Below are positions 26,158-34,883 of a stretch of 64,000 nt of DNA, piece by piece. A program made the translations under genes and the position numbers. Location: NCBI RefSeq assembly GCF_026342835.1, contig NZ_JAPEMI010000001.1, forward strand, positions 3,354,501 to 3,418,500. Reading direction: 5' to 3'. Origin of the DNA: Streptomyces sp. NBC_00154 (GTDB lineage Bacteria; Actinomycetota; Actinomycetes; Streptomycetales; Streptomycetaceae). The notes below the pieces were generated by a model. It ran no database searches and was not told where the DNA came from. It saw only the letters and a list, made by a program, of their open reading frames with translations. Every line of letters starts with the position of its first letter. Within the stretch, counting starts at the first letter, position 1.

Positions 26158-26358
26158 GTGGTGACGCTCAGCGCTCGGACCGATCACGACCATGTGGCCC
26201 TTGCCGAGATCGAGCTGTGCGGTGAGCTGATGATCGCGGCGTCGGCGGCGATCGGGGAACGGCTCAGTGCGGACCGTATCGACGAAGTGCTCAACGTCAA
26301 GGTGACTGCCACCGCCGAACGCACCACCGTCCCCCGGCAGACCGACCACCGGGGATGA
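26158..26358 (+). CDS. Conserved small protein of unknown function
   Basis: A 66-residue acidic protein with the helical core DHDHVALAEIELCGELMIAASAA and RLSADRIDEVLNV. I do not recognise a named domain; from memory, close relatives occur throughout Streptomyces as short, uncharacterised proteins. The GTG at 26158 is preferred because GAGAGG lies 8 bp upstream; an earlier GTG (26149) would overlap that site. It is convergent with csoR. Confidence 0.7.
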   Translation: MVTLSARTDHDHVALAEIELCGELMIAASAAIGERLSADRIDEVLNVKVTATAERTTVPRQTDHRG

Positions 26359-26428
26359 CGGACGAAGGGGGCCGGTCGGGAGAGCGGTGCAGAAGGGGTG
26401 ACGGAAGCCCACGTCAGGTGGGGTCACC

Positions 26429-26794
26429 TCAGGTACGGAGGAGGCGGGCGATCGCCTTCGTGGCTTCCTCGACCTTCGCGTCGATCTCCTCGCCGCCCTT
26501 GACCGCCGCGTCGGCGACGCAGTGCCGCAGATGCTCCTCCAGGAGCTGGAGCGCGAACGACTGGAGGGCCTTCGTGGACGCCGAGACCTGGGTCAGTATG
26601 TCGATGCAGTAGACGTCCTCGTCGACCATCCGCTGCAGGCCGCGGATCTGGCCCTCGATCCGGCGCAGCCGTTTGACGTGCTCGGCCTTCTGGTGGTGGT
26701 AGCCATGTATGCCGCGGTCGTGGTCGGTGACGATCGATGTAGGGTCCGTCGCTTCCGCAGGACCCGTGGCCTCTGTGGCCTCGGTGGTGCTCAT
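26429..26794 (-). CDS. csoR: CsoR-type copper-sensing repressor
   Basis: A 121-residue all-helical repressor. Cys63 (VYCIDIL), His88 and Cys92 (EEHLRHCV) reproduce the Cys-His-Cys copper(I) site with the usual spacing; Tyr/Glu second-shell residues appear present. CsoR releases DNA when it binds Cu(I). A palindromic site lies 35-56 bp upstream of its start, indicating autoregulation. No copper ATPase or CopZ is adjacent, so its other targets must lie elsewhere. Confidence 0.92.
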   Translation of the reverse strand: MSTTEATEATGPAEATDPTSIVTDHDRGIHGYHHQKAEHVKRLRRIEGQIRGLQRMVDEDVYCIDILTQVSASTKALQSFALQLLEEHLRHCVADAAVKGGEEIDAKVEEATKAIARLLRT

Positions 26795-26829
26795 TGCTGC
26801 CTCCCGTTTTCCCTTTACCCTGCCGTTTT

Positions 26830-26850
26830 ATATACCCCTGGTGGGTATAT
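26830..26850. promoter_or_regulatory. CsoR operator
   Basis: ATATACCC-ctggt-GGGTATAT is a perfect 8-bp inverted repeat with a 5-bp spacer, of the TACCC/GGGTA type bound by CsoR proteins, placed just upstream of csoR in an AT-rich island. Confidence 0.85.
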
Positions 26851-26995
26851 CCTAACGAATTGAGCTGAAACGTGACCGGGGGCCCGTGCTGATCACTGTG
26901 TCCGATGCGCGACACTGAAGAACGCCGGTTAGCCGTGGCCGGATGATGCGCCTAGCATCAGCCTGACCGAATCCAAAGCATCCCGAGGACCCCAC

Positions 26996-27616
26996 GTGCG
27001 CTTTCGTCTGACCCCCAGGGAGACGAGCTTCTACGACATGTTCTCCGCATCCGCGGACAACATCGTCACGGGCTCGAAACTCCTGATGGAACTGCTCGGG
27101 GCGGACTCTGCCTCCCGAGTCGAGATCGCGGAGCGTATGCGGGCAGCGGAGCACGCAGGGGACGATGCCACCCACGCGATCTTCCACCAGCTGAACTCCT
27201 CTTTCATCACGCCGTTCGACCGCGAGGACATCTACAACCTCGCATCGTCACTCGACGACATCATGGACTTCATGGAGGAGGCAGTCGACCTGGTCGTGCT
27301 GTACCAGGTCGAAGAACTCCCCAAGGGTGTCGAGCAGCAGATCGAGGTGCTGGCGCGGGCGGCCGAGCTGACCGCCGAGGCGATGCCGAGTCTGCGGACG
27401 ATGGACAACCTCACCGAGTACTGGATCGAGGTCAACCGTCTGGAGAACCAGGCCGACCAGATCCACCGGAAGCTGCTCGCCCATCTCTTCAACGGCAAGT
27501 ACGACGCCATCGAGGTGCTGAAGCTCAAGCAGATCGTGGATGTGCTGGAAGAGGCGGCCGACGCGTTCGAGCACGTCGCCAACACGGTGGAGACCATTGC
27601 GGTCAAGGAGTCCTGA
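26996..27616 (+). CDS. DUF47 (PhoU-like) Pit accessory protein
   Basis: A 206-residue helical protein with the DUF47 pattern: LTPRETSFYDMF at the start, repeated E/D-x3-D clusters such as FDREDIYNLASSLDDIMDF and EEAADAFEHVANTVE that resemble PhoU metal sites. DUF47 proteins are encoded just before Pit transporters and modulate them. The GTG at 26996 has a GAGGA site upstream. The pit gene follows after 5 bp, so the two form an operon. Confidence 0.92.
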   Translation: MRFRLTPRETSFYDMFSASADNIVTGSKLLMELLGADSASRVEIAERMRAAEHAGDDATHAIFHQLNSSFITPFDREDIYNLASSLDDIMDFMEEAVDLVVLYQVEELPKGVEQQIEVLARAAELTAEAMPSLRTMDNLTEYWIEVNRLENQADQIHRKLLAHLFNGKYDAIEVLKLKQIVDVLEEAADAFEHVANTVETIAVKES

Positions 27617-27621
27617 ACCAC

Positions 27622-28620
27622 GTGGACACCTTTGCGCTGGTCGTGACCATTGCTGTCGCGCTCGGCTTCACCTATACGAACGGCTTCCACGACTCGGCGA
27701 ACGCCATCGCCACCTCGGTCTCCACCCGGGCACTGACCCCGCGGGCGGCCCTGGCGATGGCCGCCGTGATGAACCTCGCCGGTGCCTTCCTGGGCCAGGG
27801 GGTCGCCAAGACCGTCAGTGAGGGCCTGATCGCGACGCCCGAGGGGCAGAAGGGGATGGGCATCCTCTTCGCCGCGCTCGTCGGCGCGATCATCTGGAAC
27901 CTCGTGACCTGGTACTTCGGGCTGCCGTCGTCGTCCTCGCACGCCCTGTTCGGCGGCATGGTCGGTGCGGCGCTGGCCGGCGGAACGTTGGTGCACTGGG
28001 ACGGGGTGCTCGACAAGGTCGTCATCCCGATGTTCATCTCGCCCGTCGTCGGTCTGATCGTCGGCTATCTGGTGATGGTCGCGATCATGTGGATGTTCCG
28101 GAATTCCAACCCGCACAAGGCCAAGCGCGGTTTCCGGATCGCGCAGACGGTCTCGGCTGCCGGGATGGCGCTCGGGCACGGTCTGCAGGACGCGCAGAAG
28201 ACGATGGGCATCGTGGTGATGGCGCTGGTCATCGCCGATGTCGAGGGTCCGAACGACCCGATCCCGGTCTGGGTGAAGCTCGTCTGCGCGCTGATGCTCT
28301 CGCTGGGTACGTACGCGGGTGGCTGGCGGATCATGCGGACGCTCGGCCGGAAGATCATCGAGTTGGACCCGCCGCAGGGTTTCGCCGCCGAAACGACCGG
28401 GGCGTCGATCATGTTCGGCTCGGCCTACTTGTTTCACGCGCCGATCTCCACGACGCATGTGATCACCTCGGCGATCATGGGTGTGGGGGCGACGAAGCGG
28501 GTGAACGCCGTGCGGTGGGGGGTCGCGAAGAACATCATCCTCGGGTGGTTCATCACGATGCCGGCTGCGGCGTTGGTGGCCGCGGCCAGTTATGGGCTCG
28601 TTGTGCTGATGTTCGGCTAG
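27622..28620 (+). CDS. pit: Low-affinity inorganic phosphate transporter Pit
   Basis: A 332-residue transporter with about eight to ten spans and the duplicated Pit signatures: YTNGFHDSANAIATSVSTR near the N-terminus and LGHGLQDAQKTMGI in the middle, plus SSSHALFGG and STTHVITSAIMG. It moves metal-phosphate with protons across the membrane. Length is typical of the short actinobacterial PitH type. It is translationally close to the DUF47 gene and convergent with pstB, from which a long hairpin separates it. Confidence 0.95.
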   Translation: MDTFALVVTIAVALGFTYTNGFHDSANAIATSVSTRALTPRAALAMAAVMNLAGAFLGQGVAKTVSEGLIATPEGQKGMGILFAALVGAIIWNLVTWYFGLPSSSSHALFGGMVGAALAGGTLVHWDGVLDKVVIPMFISPVVGLIVGYLVMVAIMWMFRNSNPHKAKRGFRIAQTVSAAGMALGHGLQDAQKTMGIVVMALVIADVEGPNDPIPVWVKLVCALMLSLGTYAGGWRIMRTLGRKIIELDPPQGFAAETTGASIMFGSAYLFHAPISTTHVITSAIMGVGATKRVNAVRWGVAKNIILGWFITMPAAALVAAASYGLVVLMFG

Positions 28621-28811
28621 GGCGGGTAGGCGCCGGGGTCGTCCGGCGGCCGCTCTGTCCTCGATCCCCGGACGGCATGATGTGCCCCTCCGACCGGTCT
28701 CCGATCGGTCCTGGTCGGTCTGCCGAAGAGCTTGATCTGCCCGTCGGCCCGGCTTGAACGAATTGCCGGCCGGCCTCGATGTGCCGGTCGGGTGGTTCGG
28801 GTCTTGTAATT

Positions 28812-28852
28812 GGGTCCGCCCCCGCTCCCTTGTGAGGAGCGGGGGCGGACCC
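28812..28852. terminator. Bidirectional terminator between pit and pstB
   Basis: GGGTCCGCCCCCGCTCC and GGAGCGGGGGCGGACCC form a perfect 17-bp stem with a 7-nt loop, followed by CTTTGCCTT. It lies between the convergent pit and pst operons. Confidence 0.9.
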
Positions 28853-28901
28853 TTTGCCTTGTGGGTGGCACCGCCATGCAGCACCCCAAGGCTGTCCTTG
28901 A

Positions 28902-29678
28902 TCACCCAAAGCGGCCGGAGATGTAGTCCTCCGTGGCCTGGACCGACGGGTTGGAGAAGATCCGTTCCGTCTCGTCGATCTCCACGAGCTTGCCGGGCTT
29001 GCCGACCGCCGCGAGGTTGAAGAACGCCGTACGGTCCGAGACCCGGGCCGCCTGCTGCATGTTGTGCGTCACGATGACGATCGTGAAGCGCTCCTTCAGC
29101 TCGCCGATCAGGTCCTCGATGGCGAGGGTGGAGATCGGGTCCAGTGCGGAGCACGGTTCGTCCATCAGCAGCACATCCGGCTCGACCGCGATCGCGCGGG
29201 CGATGCACAGGCGCTGCTGCTGGCCGCCGGAGAGGCCGGAGCCGGGCTTGTTCAGGCGGTCCTTGACCTCGTTCCAGAGGTTGGCGCCGCGAAGGGACTT
29301 CTCGACGACGTCCGACAACTGGCTCTTCTTGTACGAGCCGTTCAGCTTCAGGCCCGCCGCGACATTGTCGAAGATCGACATCGTCGGGAACGGGTTCGGG
29401 CGCTGGAAGACCATGCCGACCGTGCGGCGCACGGTGACCGGGTCGACGTGGGAGCCGTACAGGTTCTCGTCGTCAAGCAGCACCTTGCCCTCGACGCGGC
29501 CACCGGGGGTGACCTCGTGCATCCGGTTCAGGGTGCGCAGGAAAGTGGACTTGCCGCAGCCGGACGGGCCGATGAAGGCGGTCACGGAGCGGGGCTCCAC
29601 GGTCATCGAGATGTCCTCGATGGCGAGGTGGGAGCCGTAATAGGCGGACAGGCCGCTGACGTCGATGCGCTTGGCCAT
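28902..29678 (-). CDS. pstB: Phosphate ABC transporter ATPase PstB
   Basis: A 258-residue ABC ATPase: Walker [10 protein letters not shown]-loop FQRPNPFP, signature LSGGQQQR, Walker B VLLMDEP and the H-loop [14 protein letters not shown] is diagnostic of PstB. It drives high-affinity phosphate uptake through PstCA. The ATG at 29678 (MAKRIDVSG) is chosen by family practice; a GTG three codons earlier is possible. It is the last gene of pstSCAB, 27 bp after pstA. Confidence 0.96.
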   Translation of the reverse strand: MAKRIDVSGLSAYYGSHLAIEDISMTVEPRSVTAFIGPSGCGKSTFLRTLNRMHEVTPGGRVEGKVLLDDENLYGSHVDPVTVRRTVGMVFQRPNPFPTMSIFDNVAAGLKLNGSYKKSQLSDVVEKSLRGANLWNEVKDRLNKPGSGLSGGQQQRLCIARAIAVEPDVLLMDEPCSALDPISTLAIEDLIGELKERFTIVIVTHNMQQAARVSDRTAFFNLAAVGKPGKLVEIDETERIFSNPSVQATEDYISGRFG

Positions 29679-29705
29679 CTGAATCACTGCTTCTTTCGTG
29701 CCGCG

Positions 29706-30791
29706 TCAGCGGCCGGTCTTCGGGGCCTTCCAGCGGGCGATGCCGCGGGCCACCAGATTGAGGATCATGACGAAGGCGATCAGGACCAGAGCAGCGGCCC
29801 AGGCGCGGTCGTACGACGCCTCGCTGCCGATCTTGTACTGCTCCCAGATATAGAAGGGGAGCGACGACTGTGCGCCTTGGAAGGGGTTCGGGTTGATCAG
29901 CTGGCTGCCGAAGACCAGCAGCATGATCGGTGCGGTTTCACCGGCGATCCGGGCGATCGCGAGCATCACACCGGTGGTGATGCCGCCGATCGCGGTGGGC
30001 AGGACCACCTTCAGGATGGTGCGCCACTTGGGGATGCCGAGGGCGAGCGATGCCTCACGGAGCTCGTTCGGGACGAGCTTGAGCATCTCCTCGGTGGAGC
30101 GGACCACGACCGGGATCATCAGGATCGTGAGCGCCAGCGAACCCATCAGGCCGGACGGCTGGAGCTGCGTCAGCAGCATGATCGACAGGATGAAGAGGCC
30201 GGCCACGATGGACGGGATACCGGTCATCACGTCGACGAAGAACGTCACGGCCTTGGCGAGCGCGCCCTTGCCGTACTCCACCAGGTAGACGGCGGTCAAC
30301 AGGCCGATCGGGGCGGAGATCAGGGTGGCGAGGCCGACCTGCTCCAGGGTGCCGATCAGTGCGTGGTAGACACCGCCGCCCGGCTCCGTGCCGAGCACGC
30401 CAGCCATGGAGTGGGTGAGGAAGTAGCCGTCCAGGACCTTCGCGCCGCGGCTGACCGTCGTCCAGACCAGCGAGGCCAGCGGAACGACGGCGAGGAGGAA
30501 GCACACCCAGGCGGTGCTGGTGGCGAGGCGGTCCTTGGCCTGGCGCTGGTTCTCGACGACCGACGTCGTGACGTACGAGATGACGACGAAGAGCACCGCG
30601 GAGAACAGGCCCCACTGGATGCGGCTCTGCCAGCCCGCCGCCGCGCCGATGCCGACGCCGAGCACGACCGCTGCGGCCGCGAAGGCGAGCGGGGCCCAGC
30701 GGGGGAGCGCCCGGCTGCTGAGGCTGTTCCTGGAAGCGGCCGCCGTGGAGGTGGGGCGTTCCTGAATGCCGGTGTTGGCTGCCTGGCTCAT
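29706..30791 (-). CDS. pstA: Phosphate ABC transporter permease PstA
   Basis: A 361-residue permease. A Ser/Ala-rich cytoplasmic head precedes three N-terminal spans and the conserved permease core (about 140-355) with the EAA-like loop ASLALGIPKWRTILKVVLPTAIGGI that docks on PstB. Its ATG overlaps the pstC stop by 4 bp. It forms the membrane channel with PstC. The head is longer than in E. coli PstA, which is common in actinobacteria. Confidence 0.95.
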   Translation of the reverse strand: MSQAANTGIQERPTSTAAASRNSLSSRALPRWAPLAFAAAAVVLGVGIGAAAGWQSRIQWGLFSAVLFVVISYVTTSVVENQRQAKDRLATSTAWVCFLLAVVPLASLVWTTVSRGAKVLDGYFLTHSMAGVLGTEPGGGVYHALIGTLEQVGLATLISAPIGLLTAVYLVEYGKGALAKAVTFFVDVMTGIPSIVAGLFILSIMLLTQLQPSGLMGSLALTILMIPVVVRSTEEMLKLVPNELREASLALGIPKWRTILKVVLPTAIGGITTGVMLAIARIAGETAPIMLLVFGSQLINPNPFQGAQSSLPFYIWEQYKIGSEASYDRAWAAALVLIAFVMILNLVARGIARWKAPKTGR

Positions 30792-31786
30792 GCGTTGGCC
30801 CCCGAGTACTCCTTGCGGCGGGCGATGATGAGCCGGGCCGCGCCGTTGACCAGCAGGGTGAGGATGAAGAGGACGAGACCGGAGGCGATCAGGGCGTCAC
30901 GCCCGAACTGGTCGGCCTCGTCGAACTTCGCGGCGATGTTCTGGGCGAACGTTCCACCGCCGGGATTCAGCACATGCGCCGAGATGAGGAAGCTCGGCGA
31001 CAGGACCGTGGCGACGGCCATCGTCTCGCCGAGCGCGCGGCCGAGCCCCAGCATCGACGCAGAGATCACGCCGGAGCGGCCGAAGGGCAGCACCGAGAGG
31101 CGGATGACTTCCCAGCGGGTGGCGCCCAGGGCGACGGCGGCTTCCTCGTTCATCCTCGGGACCTGGAGGAAGACCTCGCGGCTGACGCTCGTCACGATCG
31201 GCAGGATCATGATCGCGAGCAGGATGCCGACGGTGAAGAGTGAGCGGGCGACGCCGACCTCGGTCTTGTCCAGCACGTACGTCCAGCCGAAGAACTGGTC
31301 GAGCCAGAGGTTCAGGCCCTCCAGGTACGGGACCAGGAAGAGGGCGCCCCAGATGCCGTACACGATGCTCGGCACTGCGGCGAGCAGGTCGACGACGTAC
31401 GCGAGGGGCGCGGCCAGCCTGCGCGGCGCGTAGTGCGAGATGAAGAGGGCGATACCGACAGCGATCGGAACCGCGATGGCCATCGCGATGATCGAGCTGA
31501 CGACCGTGCCGAAGAGCAGGACCGCGATACCGAAGACCGGCTTGTCGCCGACCGGGTTCCAGTCCAGCGTGGTGAAGAAGTTGCCCTGGTCCTTGGAGAC
31601 GGCGAGGGTCGCGCGGTACGACAGGAACACGGCGATCGACGCCATGATCACGAGCAGCAGAATGCCTGAACCCCGTGAGAGGCCCAGGAAGATTTTGTCG
31701 CCTGCGCGTCCGGGGGCCTTGGGCCTGGCGCGCTTGCGCTGCACCGGGCGCGCCGGTGGCGTGTCTATCGGTGTGGTGGAAGCCAT
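30788..31786 (-). CDS. pstC: Phosphate ABC transporter permease PstC
   Basis: A 332-residue permease with six spans; the docking loop is EEAAVALGATRWEVIRLSVLPFGRSGVI. The start MASTTPIDTPPARPVQRK at 31786 has GGAAAG just upstream; the open frame continues further but is not needed. It overlaps pstA by 4 bp and lies 157 bp downstream of pstS, with a hairpin in that gap that could reduce expression of the membrane genes relative to pstS. Confidence 0.95.
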   Translation of the reverse strand: MASTTPIDTPPARPVQRKRARPKAPGRAGDKIFLGLSRGSGILLLVIMASIAVFLSYRATLAVSKDQGNFFTTLDWNPVGDKPVFGIAVLLFGTVVSSIIAMAIAVPIAVGIALFISHYAPRRLAAPLAYVVDLLAAVPSIVYGIWGALFLVPYLEGLNLWLDQFFGWTYVLDKTEVGVARSLFTVGILLAIMILPIVTSVSREVFLQVPRMNEEAAVALGATRWEVIRLSVLPFGRSGVISASMLGLGRALGETMAVATVLSPSFLISAHVLNPGGGTFAQNIAAKFDEADQFGRDALIASGLVLFILTLLVNGAARLIIARRKEYSGANA

Positions 31787-31860
31787 GGTCTTTCCGGTCT
31801 GTGTGGGGGAGCGGTGTCGCTCCCCTGGCGGCGGTGCACCGGATGGGGTGGGGCGGCGGG

Positions 31861-31889
31861 CCGGCCCGGAGGGGTGCACCGGGCCGGCT
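31861..31889 (-). terminator. Intra-operon hairpin between pstS and pstC
   Basis: GCCGGCCCGG and CCGGGCCGGC form a perfect 10-bp stem with a 9-nt loop in the pstS-pstC gap. It probably acts as a partial terminator or an RNA stability element that keeps PstS in excess. Confidence 0.6.
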
Positions 31890-31943
31890 GCCGTGTGTTG
31901 CCTGTGGAGCTGATTCAGTTGGTGTTACGGGTGTTGCTTCTGG

Positions 31944-33083
31944 TTACGAGAGGGAACCGATGGTCTCGCGGACCTTGGCGTTGATCTCGGTCGGGATCGG
32001 CGCGTAACCGGCGTCGGTGAGGAGCTTCTGGCCCTCGTCACCGGCGGTGTAGTTCAGGAAGGACTTGACCGTGGAGAGCGTCTCGGGCTTGTTGCCCGTG
32101 TCGCAGACGACCTCGTACGTCACCAGGACGATCGGGTAGGCACCCTCGGCCTTGGTGGTGTAGTCGAGGTCGAGCGCCAGGTCCTTGCCGGTGCCCGCGA
32201 TCTTGGCGGCGGCGATGGCCTTGGAGGCGTTCTCCGAGGAGGCCTTGACCGGGGCGGAGCCACCGGTGTTGATGTCGACCGTGGAGATGGACTGCGAAGA
32301 GGCGTACGAGAGCTCGAAGTAACCGATCGAGCCGTCGACCTGCTTCACCTGGGCGGCGACACCGGCGGAGCCGGACGCGGCCTGGCCACCGGGGGCCGGC
32401 CACTTCTTCTCGGGCTCGTACTTCCAGTCGCTCGGCGCGGTGGCGGCGAGGTACTTGCCGAGGTTCTGCGTGGTGCCGGAGTCCTCGGAGCGGTGGAAGG
32501 CCTGGATCGCCTTGTTCGGAAGCTTCACGCCGTCGTTGAGCTTGGCGATCGCGGTGTCGTTCCACTTCTTGATCTTGCCGTCGAAGATCTTGGCAAGCGT
32601 GGGGGCGTCCAGCGTCAGGCTGTCGACACCCTCGAGGTGGAAGCCGATCGCGATCGGGCCGCCGACCATCGGGAGGTTGATGCCCTGGCCGGTCTTGCAG
32701 ATCTTCTTCGAGTCGGCGACCTCTTCGGGCTTCAGCGCCGAGTCGGAGCCGGCGAAGCCGACGGTGCCCTGGTTGAAGGCGATGATGCCTTCACCGGAGG
32801 ACGACGCCTTGTAGTTGATCTCCACGCCCTTGCAGCCGGCCATGTAGTTCTTGACCCAGAGGTCCATGGCGTTCTTCTGTGCGCTGGAGCCGGAGGCGAG
32901 CAGCTGACCCTTGGCGTCGTCACACTTGACGTCCGACGCGGCGCTCGTCTTCTCGCCGCTGCCACCGGTGCTGCTGCCGCCGCTGTTGTTGTCCGAACCG
33001 CACGCCGTGAGGACCAGGGCGCTGGAGACGGCGAGGGCACCGAGCGCGGTGGCACGAAGCCGGTTCTTGCGCTGAAGCTTCAC
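31944..33083 (-). CDS. pstS: Phosphate-binding lipoprotein PstS
   Basis: A 379-residue lipoprotein with lipobox LTAC (Cys28) and a Ser/Gly/Asn linker, then the phosphate-binding fold: LLASGSSAQKNAMDLW, YKASSSGEGIIAFNQG, GFAGSDSALK, AIQAFHRSEDSGTTQNLG and GSAGVAAQV. It captures phosphate outside the cell for PstCAB. It is the first gene of the operon, with PHO boxes about 115-160 bp upstream of its start. Confidence 0.97.
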   Translation of the reverse strand: MKLQRKNRLRATALGALAVSSALVLTACGSDNNSGGSSTGGSGEKTSAASDVKCDDAKGQLLASGSSAQKNAMDLWVKNYMAGCKGVEINYKASSSGEGIIAFNQGTVGFAGSDSALKPEEVADSKKICKTGQGINLPMVGGPIAIGFHLEGVDSLTLDAPTLAKIFDGKIKKWNDTAIAKLNDGVKLPNKAIQAFHRSEDSGTTQNLGKYLAATAPSDWKYEPEKKWPAPGGQAASGSAGVAAQVKQVDGSIGYFELSYASSQSISTVDINTGGSAPVKASSENASKAIAAAKIAGTGKDLALDLDYTTKAEGAYPIVLVTYEVVCDTGNKPETLSTVKSFLNYTAGDEGQKLLTDAGYAPIPTEINAKVRETIGSLS

Positions 33084-33197
33084 TTTCGGGTTTTTCCTTC
33101 CAGGAGCCGCCGAAGTCTTGTTCGTTCTACGACGGCGTGCGATGTGGTGGGTGGTGCGGCGTTTCGCCGCGCACCGTGCACTGCCGAAATTAGGCAG

Positions 33198-33241
33198 AAC
33201 AGGTGAAGCGGCCTACGGGGGAGAGTGAACGGAAGGTGAAC
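33198..33241 (-). promoter_or_regulatory. PHO boxes of the pst promoter
   Basis: On the minus strand two adjacent 11-bp units GTTCACCTTCC and GTTCACTCTCC (33231-33241, 33220-33230) match the Streptomyces PhoP direct-repeat unit; a third, CTTCACCTGTT (33198-33208), falls in the same 11-bp register after one unmatched unit. TAATTT (33187-33192), a possible -10, follows. PhoP should activate pstSCAB here under phosphate starvation. Confidence 0.88.
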
Positions 33242-33330
33242 CGTGGCGGGCGGTGCGGTGCGGCACTCGCCGAGCGGTCGTGGGGCGTGCGCGGAGCGTG
33301 TGGTTACCGGGGGTTGGTGGCCCCTCTGCC

Positions 33331-33426
33331 GTCAATCGCCGGGTGGCTCAAAAGTGCCGTCGATCGCCGGGCGGGCTCGCATTCGCCGGGCGGTGCCGAA
33401 GTGCGCCGGACTGGCTCGAAAACGCC
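33331..33426. repeat. Array of degenerate CGCCGG-GGCTC repeats
   Basis: Four imperfect copies of a unit resembling GTCGATCGCCGGGCGGGCTC are packed end to end between the pst promoter region and the NUDIX stop. They resemble, from memory, dispersed intergenic repeats of Streptomyces chromosomes. The rest of 33084-33330 holds the pst leader and PHO boxes, with no gene. Confidence 0.6.
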
Positions 33427-33840
33427 CTATGCCGTCGGCAGGGCGGTCAGCATCGCGTCCAGCAAGGCGCGGTCGCGGGGCTGGGTGAGGCGGGTGCGGG
33501 CCGCTTCCGGGGAGAGCCAGAGGATGCGGTCGACCTCGTCTCCCGGGACGAACGCGCCCTCCGTCGCCTCGGCCGCCCAGTACGTGACTTCCTTGGGACG
33601 GCCGTTCGCGACGTACCGGACGGTGGGCAGCGGGGCACCCGGTATGCAGTGGTGCCCGGTCTCCTCAAGGACCTCGCGCAGGGCGGCGTCCCTCGCCGGC
33701 TCGCCGCGCTTGAGCTTGCCCTTCGGGTGCGACCAGTCGTCGTAGCGGGGCCGGTGGACCAGACAGATCTCCAGCTCTCCGGAGTGCGGCGCCCGGCGCC
33801 ACAGCACGCACCCCGCGGCCTGCACGGTGGTGCCGGTCAT
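33427..33840 (-). CDS. NUDIX hydrolase
   Basis: A 137-residue protein with an intact NUDIX box, GKLKRGEPARDAALREVLEETG (the pattern G-x5-E-x7-REV-x-EE-x-G, about residues 40-61). Such enzymes hydrolyse nucleoside diphosphate-linked compounds or diphosphoinositol/polyphosphate ends. It is the third gene of the ppk-CHAD-NUDIX operon: its ATG overlaps the CHAD stop by 4 bp. Co-expression with polyphosphate kinase hints at a polyphosphate-related substrate; that is inference. Confidence 0.92.
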   Translation of the reverse strand: MTGTTVQAAGCVLWRRAPHSGELEICLVHRPRYDDWSHPKGKLKRGEPARDAALREVLEETGHHCIPGAPLPTVRYVANGRPKEVTYWAAEATEGAFVPGDEVDRILWLSPEAARTRLTQPRDRALLDAMLTALPTA

Positions 33841-34883
33841 GGCGCGGTCACGGCCGCCGCGTACGGCCAGGTCTCCCGGAACACCCCGCGGGCCGCCTCC
33901 ACCTCGTGCCGCTGGTCGGCGTGGAGCACCCCCAGGGCGTACGCCGTGGCCGGCGCGATCCGGGGTGTGCGGGCCGCCGATGCCGCCGCCGCTGCCGCCT
34001 CCGCCGCGTCCCGGTGCAGGTCGAGGGCGTGCCCCGGCGCGGCCAGGACAGGGTCGGGGGCGCCGCGTACCACCTCGTGGGCGTACCGGTGCAGTCGCAG
34101 CAGAAGGCGGGTCTGGTGCCAGGGCGCGTCGTACGCCTCGTTGTACGGCTCGACCGCGTCGTCCGACGGGAGCGCGGCCACCGCGCCGAGCAGCCGCTGT
34201 TCGGCACGGTCGGCGGGCCCGTGCAGCATCTCGACGGCCGGGGCGTCGGCCGCGGCGGAGAGCGGGACCTCGGAGGCGAGCAGGGCGACGGCGTCGGCGA
34301 CCGCGTGGAACCGGGACGAGCCGAGCGCCTGGAGCGCCGCCGAGTGCGCGCGGGTCCTGGCGAGGGTCAGCTGCCGCTCCAGCAGCGCCCCGGCCCGCGC
34401 CGCGCCGACGTCCAGCGCGGCACGTTCCTTGGCGTGGACGACGGCCTGCTGGGCGGACTCGTGCTGGGCGGCATCGGCATCGCGGGGTGCGGTGCCCGTG
34501 GCCTTCGTCCGGGCCGCGGGCAGCGCGGTGCCCGACAGGGCGTGCAGCGCATCGAGGAGCCGGGTGAGCCGGGTCGCGTACGCGTGCTCGCGGGCCAGGG
34601 TGCCGGAGAGCCAGGCCAGTTCCGTACGGAGCTGTTCGGCCCAGCCCGGTTCGAGTGCCGAGCGGAAGGTGTGCAGGGTGCCGCTGATGCGGCGGGCCGA
34701 CCGGCGTAGGGCGCCGGCGGCCTCTTCGGCGGCGAGTGTCCCGGCGTCCGTGGGTGCGCTGTTCTCGTGGTGCAGCCGCAGGCTCCGCAGGAAGTCCGCG
34801 GCCTGTTCCTGCAGGTAGGGGCCGAGGACCGCGCCCGCGGACACGTCCGTCCGGGTCGTCGTCTGGTGGTCAGGGCGTCGCAC
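33837..34883 (-). CDS. CHAD domain protein
   Basis: A 348-residue helical protein rich in His, Arg and Glu with the two repeated four-helix units of CHAD domains, for example [19 protein letters not shown], which supplies the basic residues that bind polyphosphate in characterised CHADs. The GTG at 34883 has GGAGG 7 bp upstream and overlaps the ppk end by 14 bp; a TTG further up is less likely. Position between ppk and a NUDIX gene supports a role with polyphosphate granules. Confidence 0.88.
   Translation of the reverse strand: MRRPDHQTTTRTDVSAGAVLGPYLQEQAADFLRSLRLHHENSAPTDAGTLAAEEAAGALRRSARRISGTLHTFRSALEPGWAEQLRTELAWLSGTLAREHAYATRLTRLLDALHALSGTALPAARTKATGTAPRDADAAQHESAQQAVVHAKERAALDVGAARAGALLERQLTLARTRAHSAALQALGSSRFHAVADAVALLASEVPLSAAADAPAVEMLHGPADRAEQRLLGAVAALPSDDAVEPYNEAYDAPWHQTRLLLRLHRYAHEVVRGAPDPVLAAPGHALDLHRDAAEAAAAAASAARTPRIAPATAYALGVLHADQRHEVEAARGVFRETWPYAAAVTAP

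Noticed and set aside
27232..29208. 658-codon open frame on the minus strand across DUF47-pit
   Set aside because: Antisense to two certain genes and to the terminator between operons.
29064..31433. 789-codon open frame on the plus strand across the pst genes
   Set aside because: It is the antisense shadow of pstB, pstA and pstC, produced by GC-rich third positions; composition is His/Asp/Arg-rich and unlike a protein.
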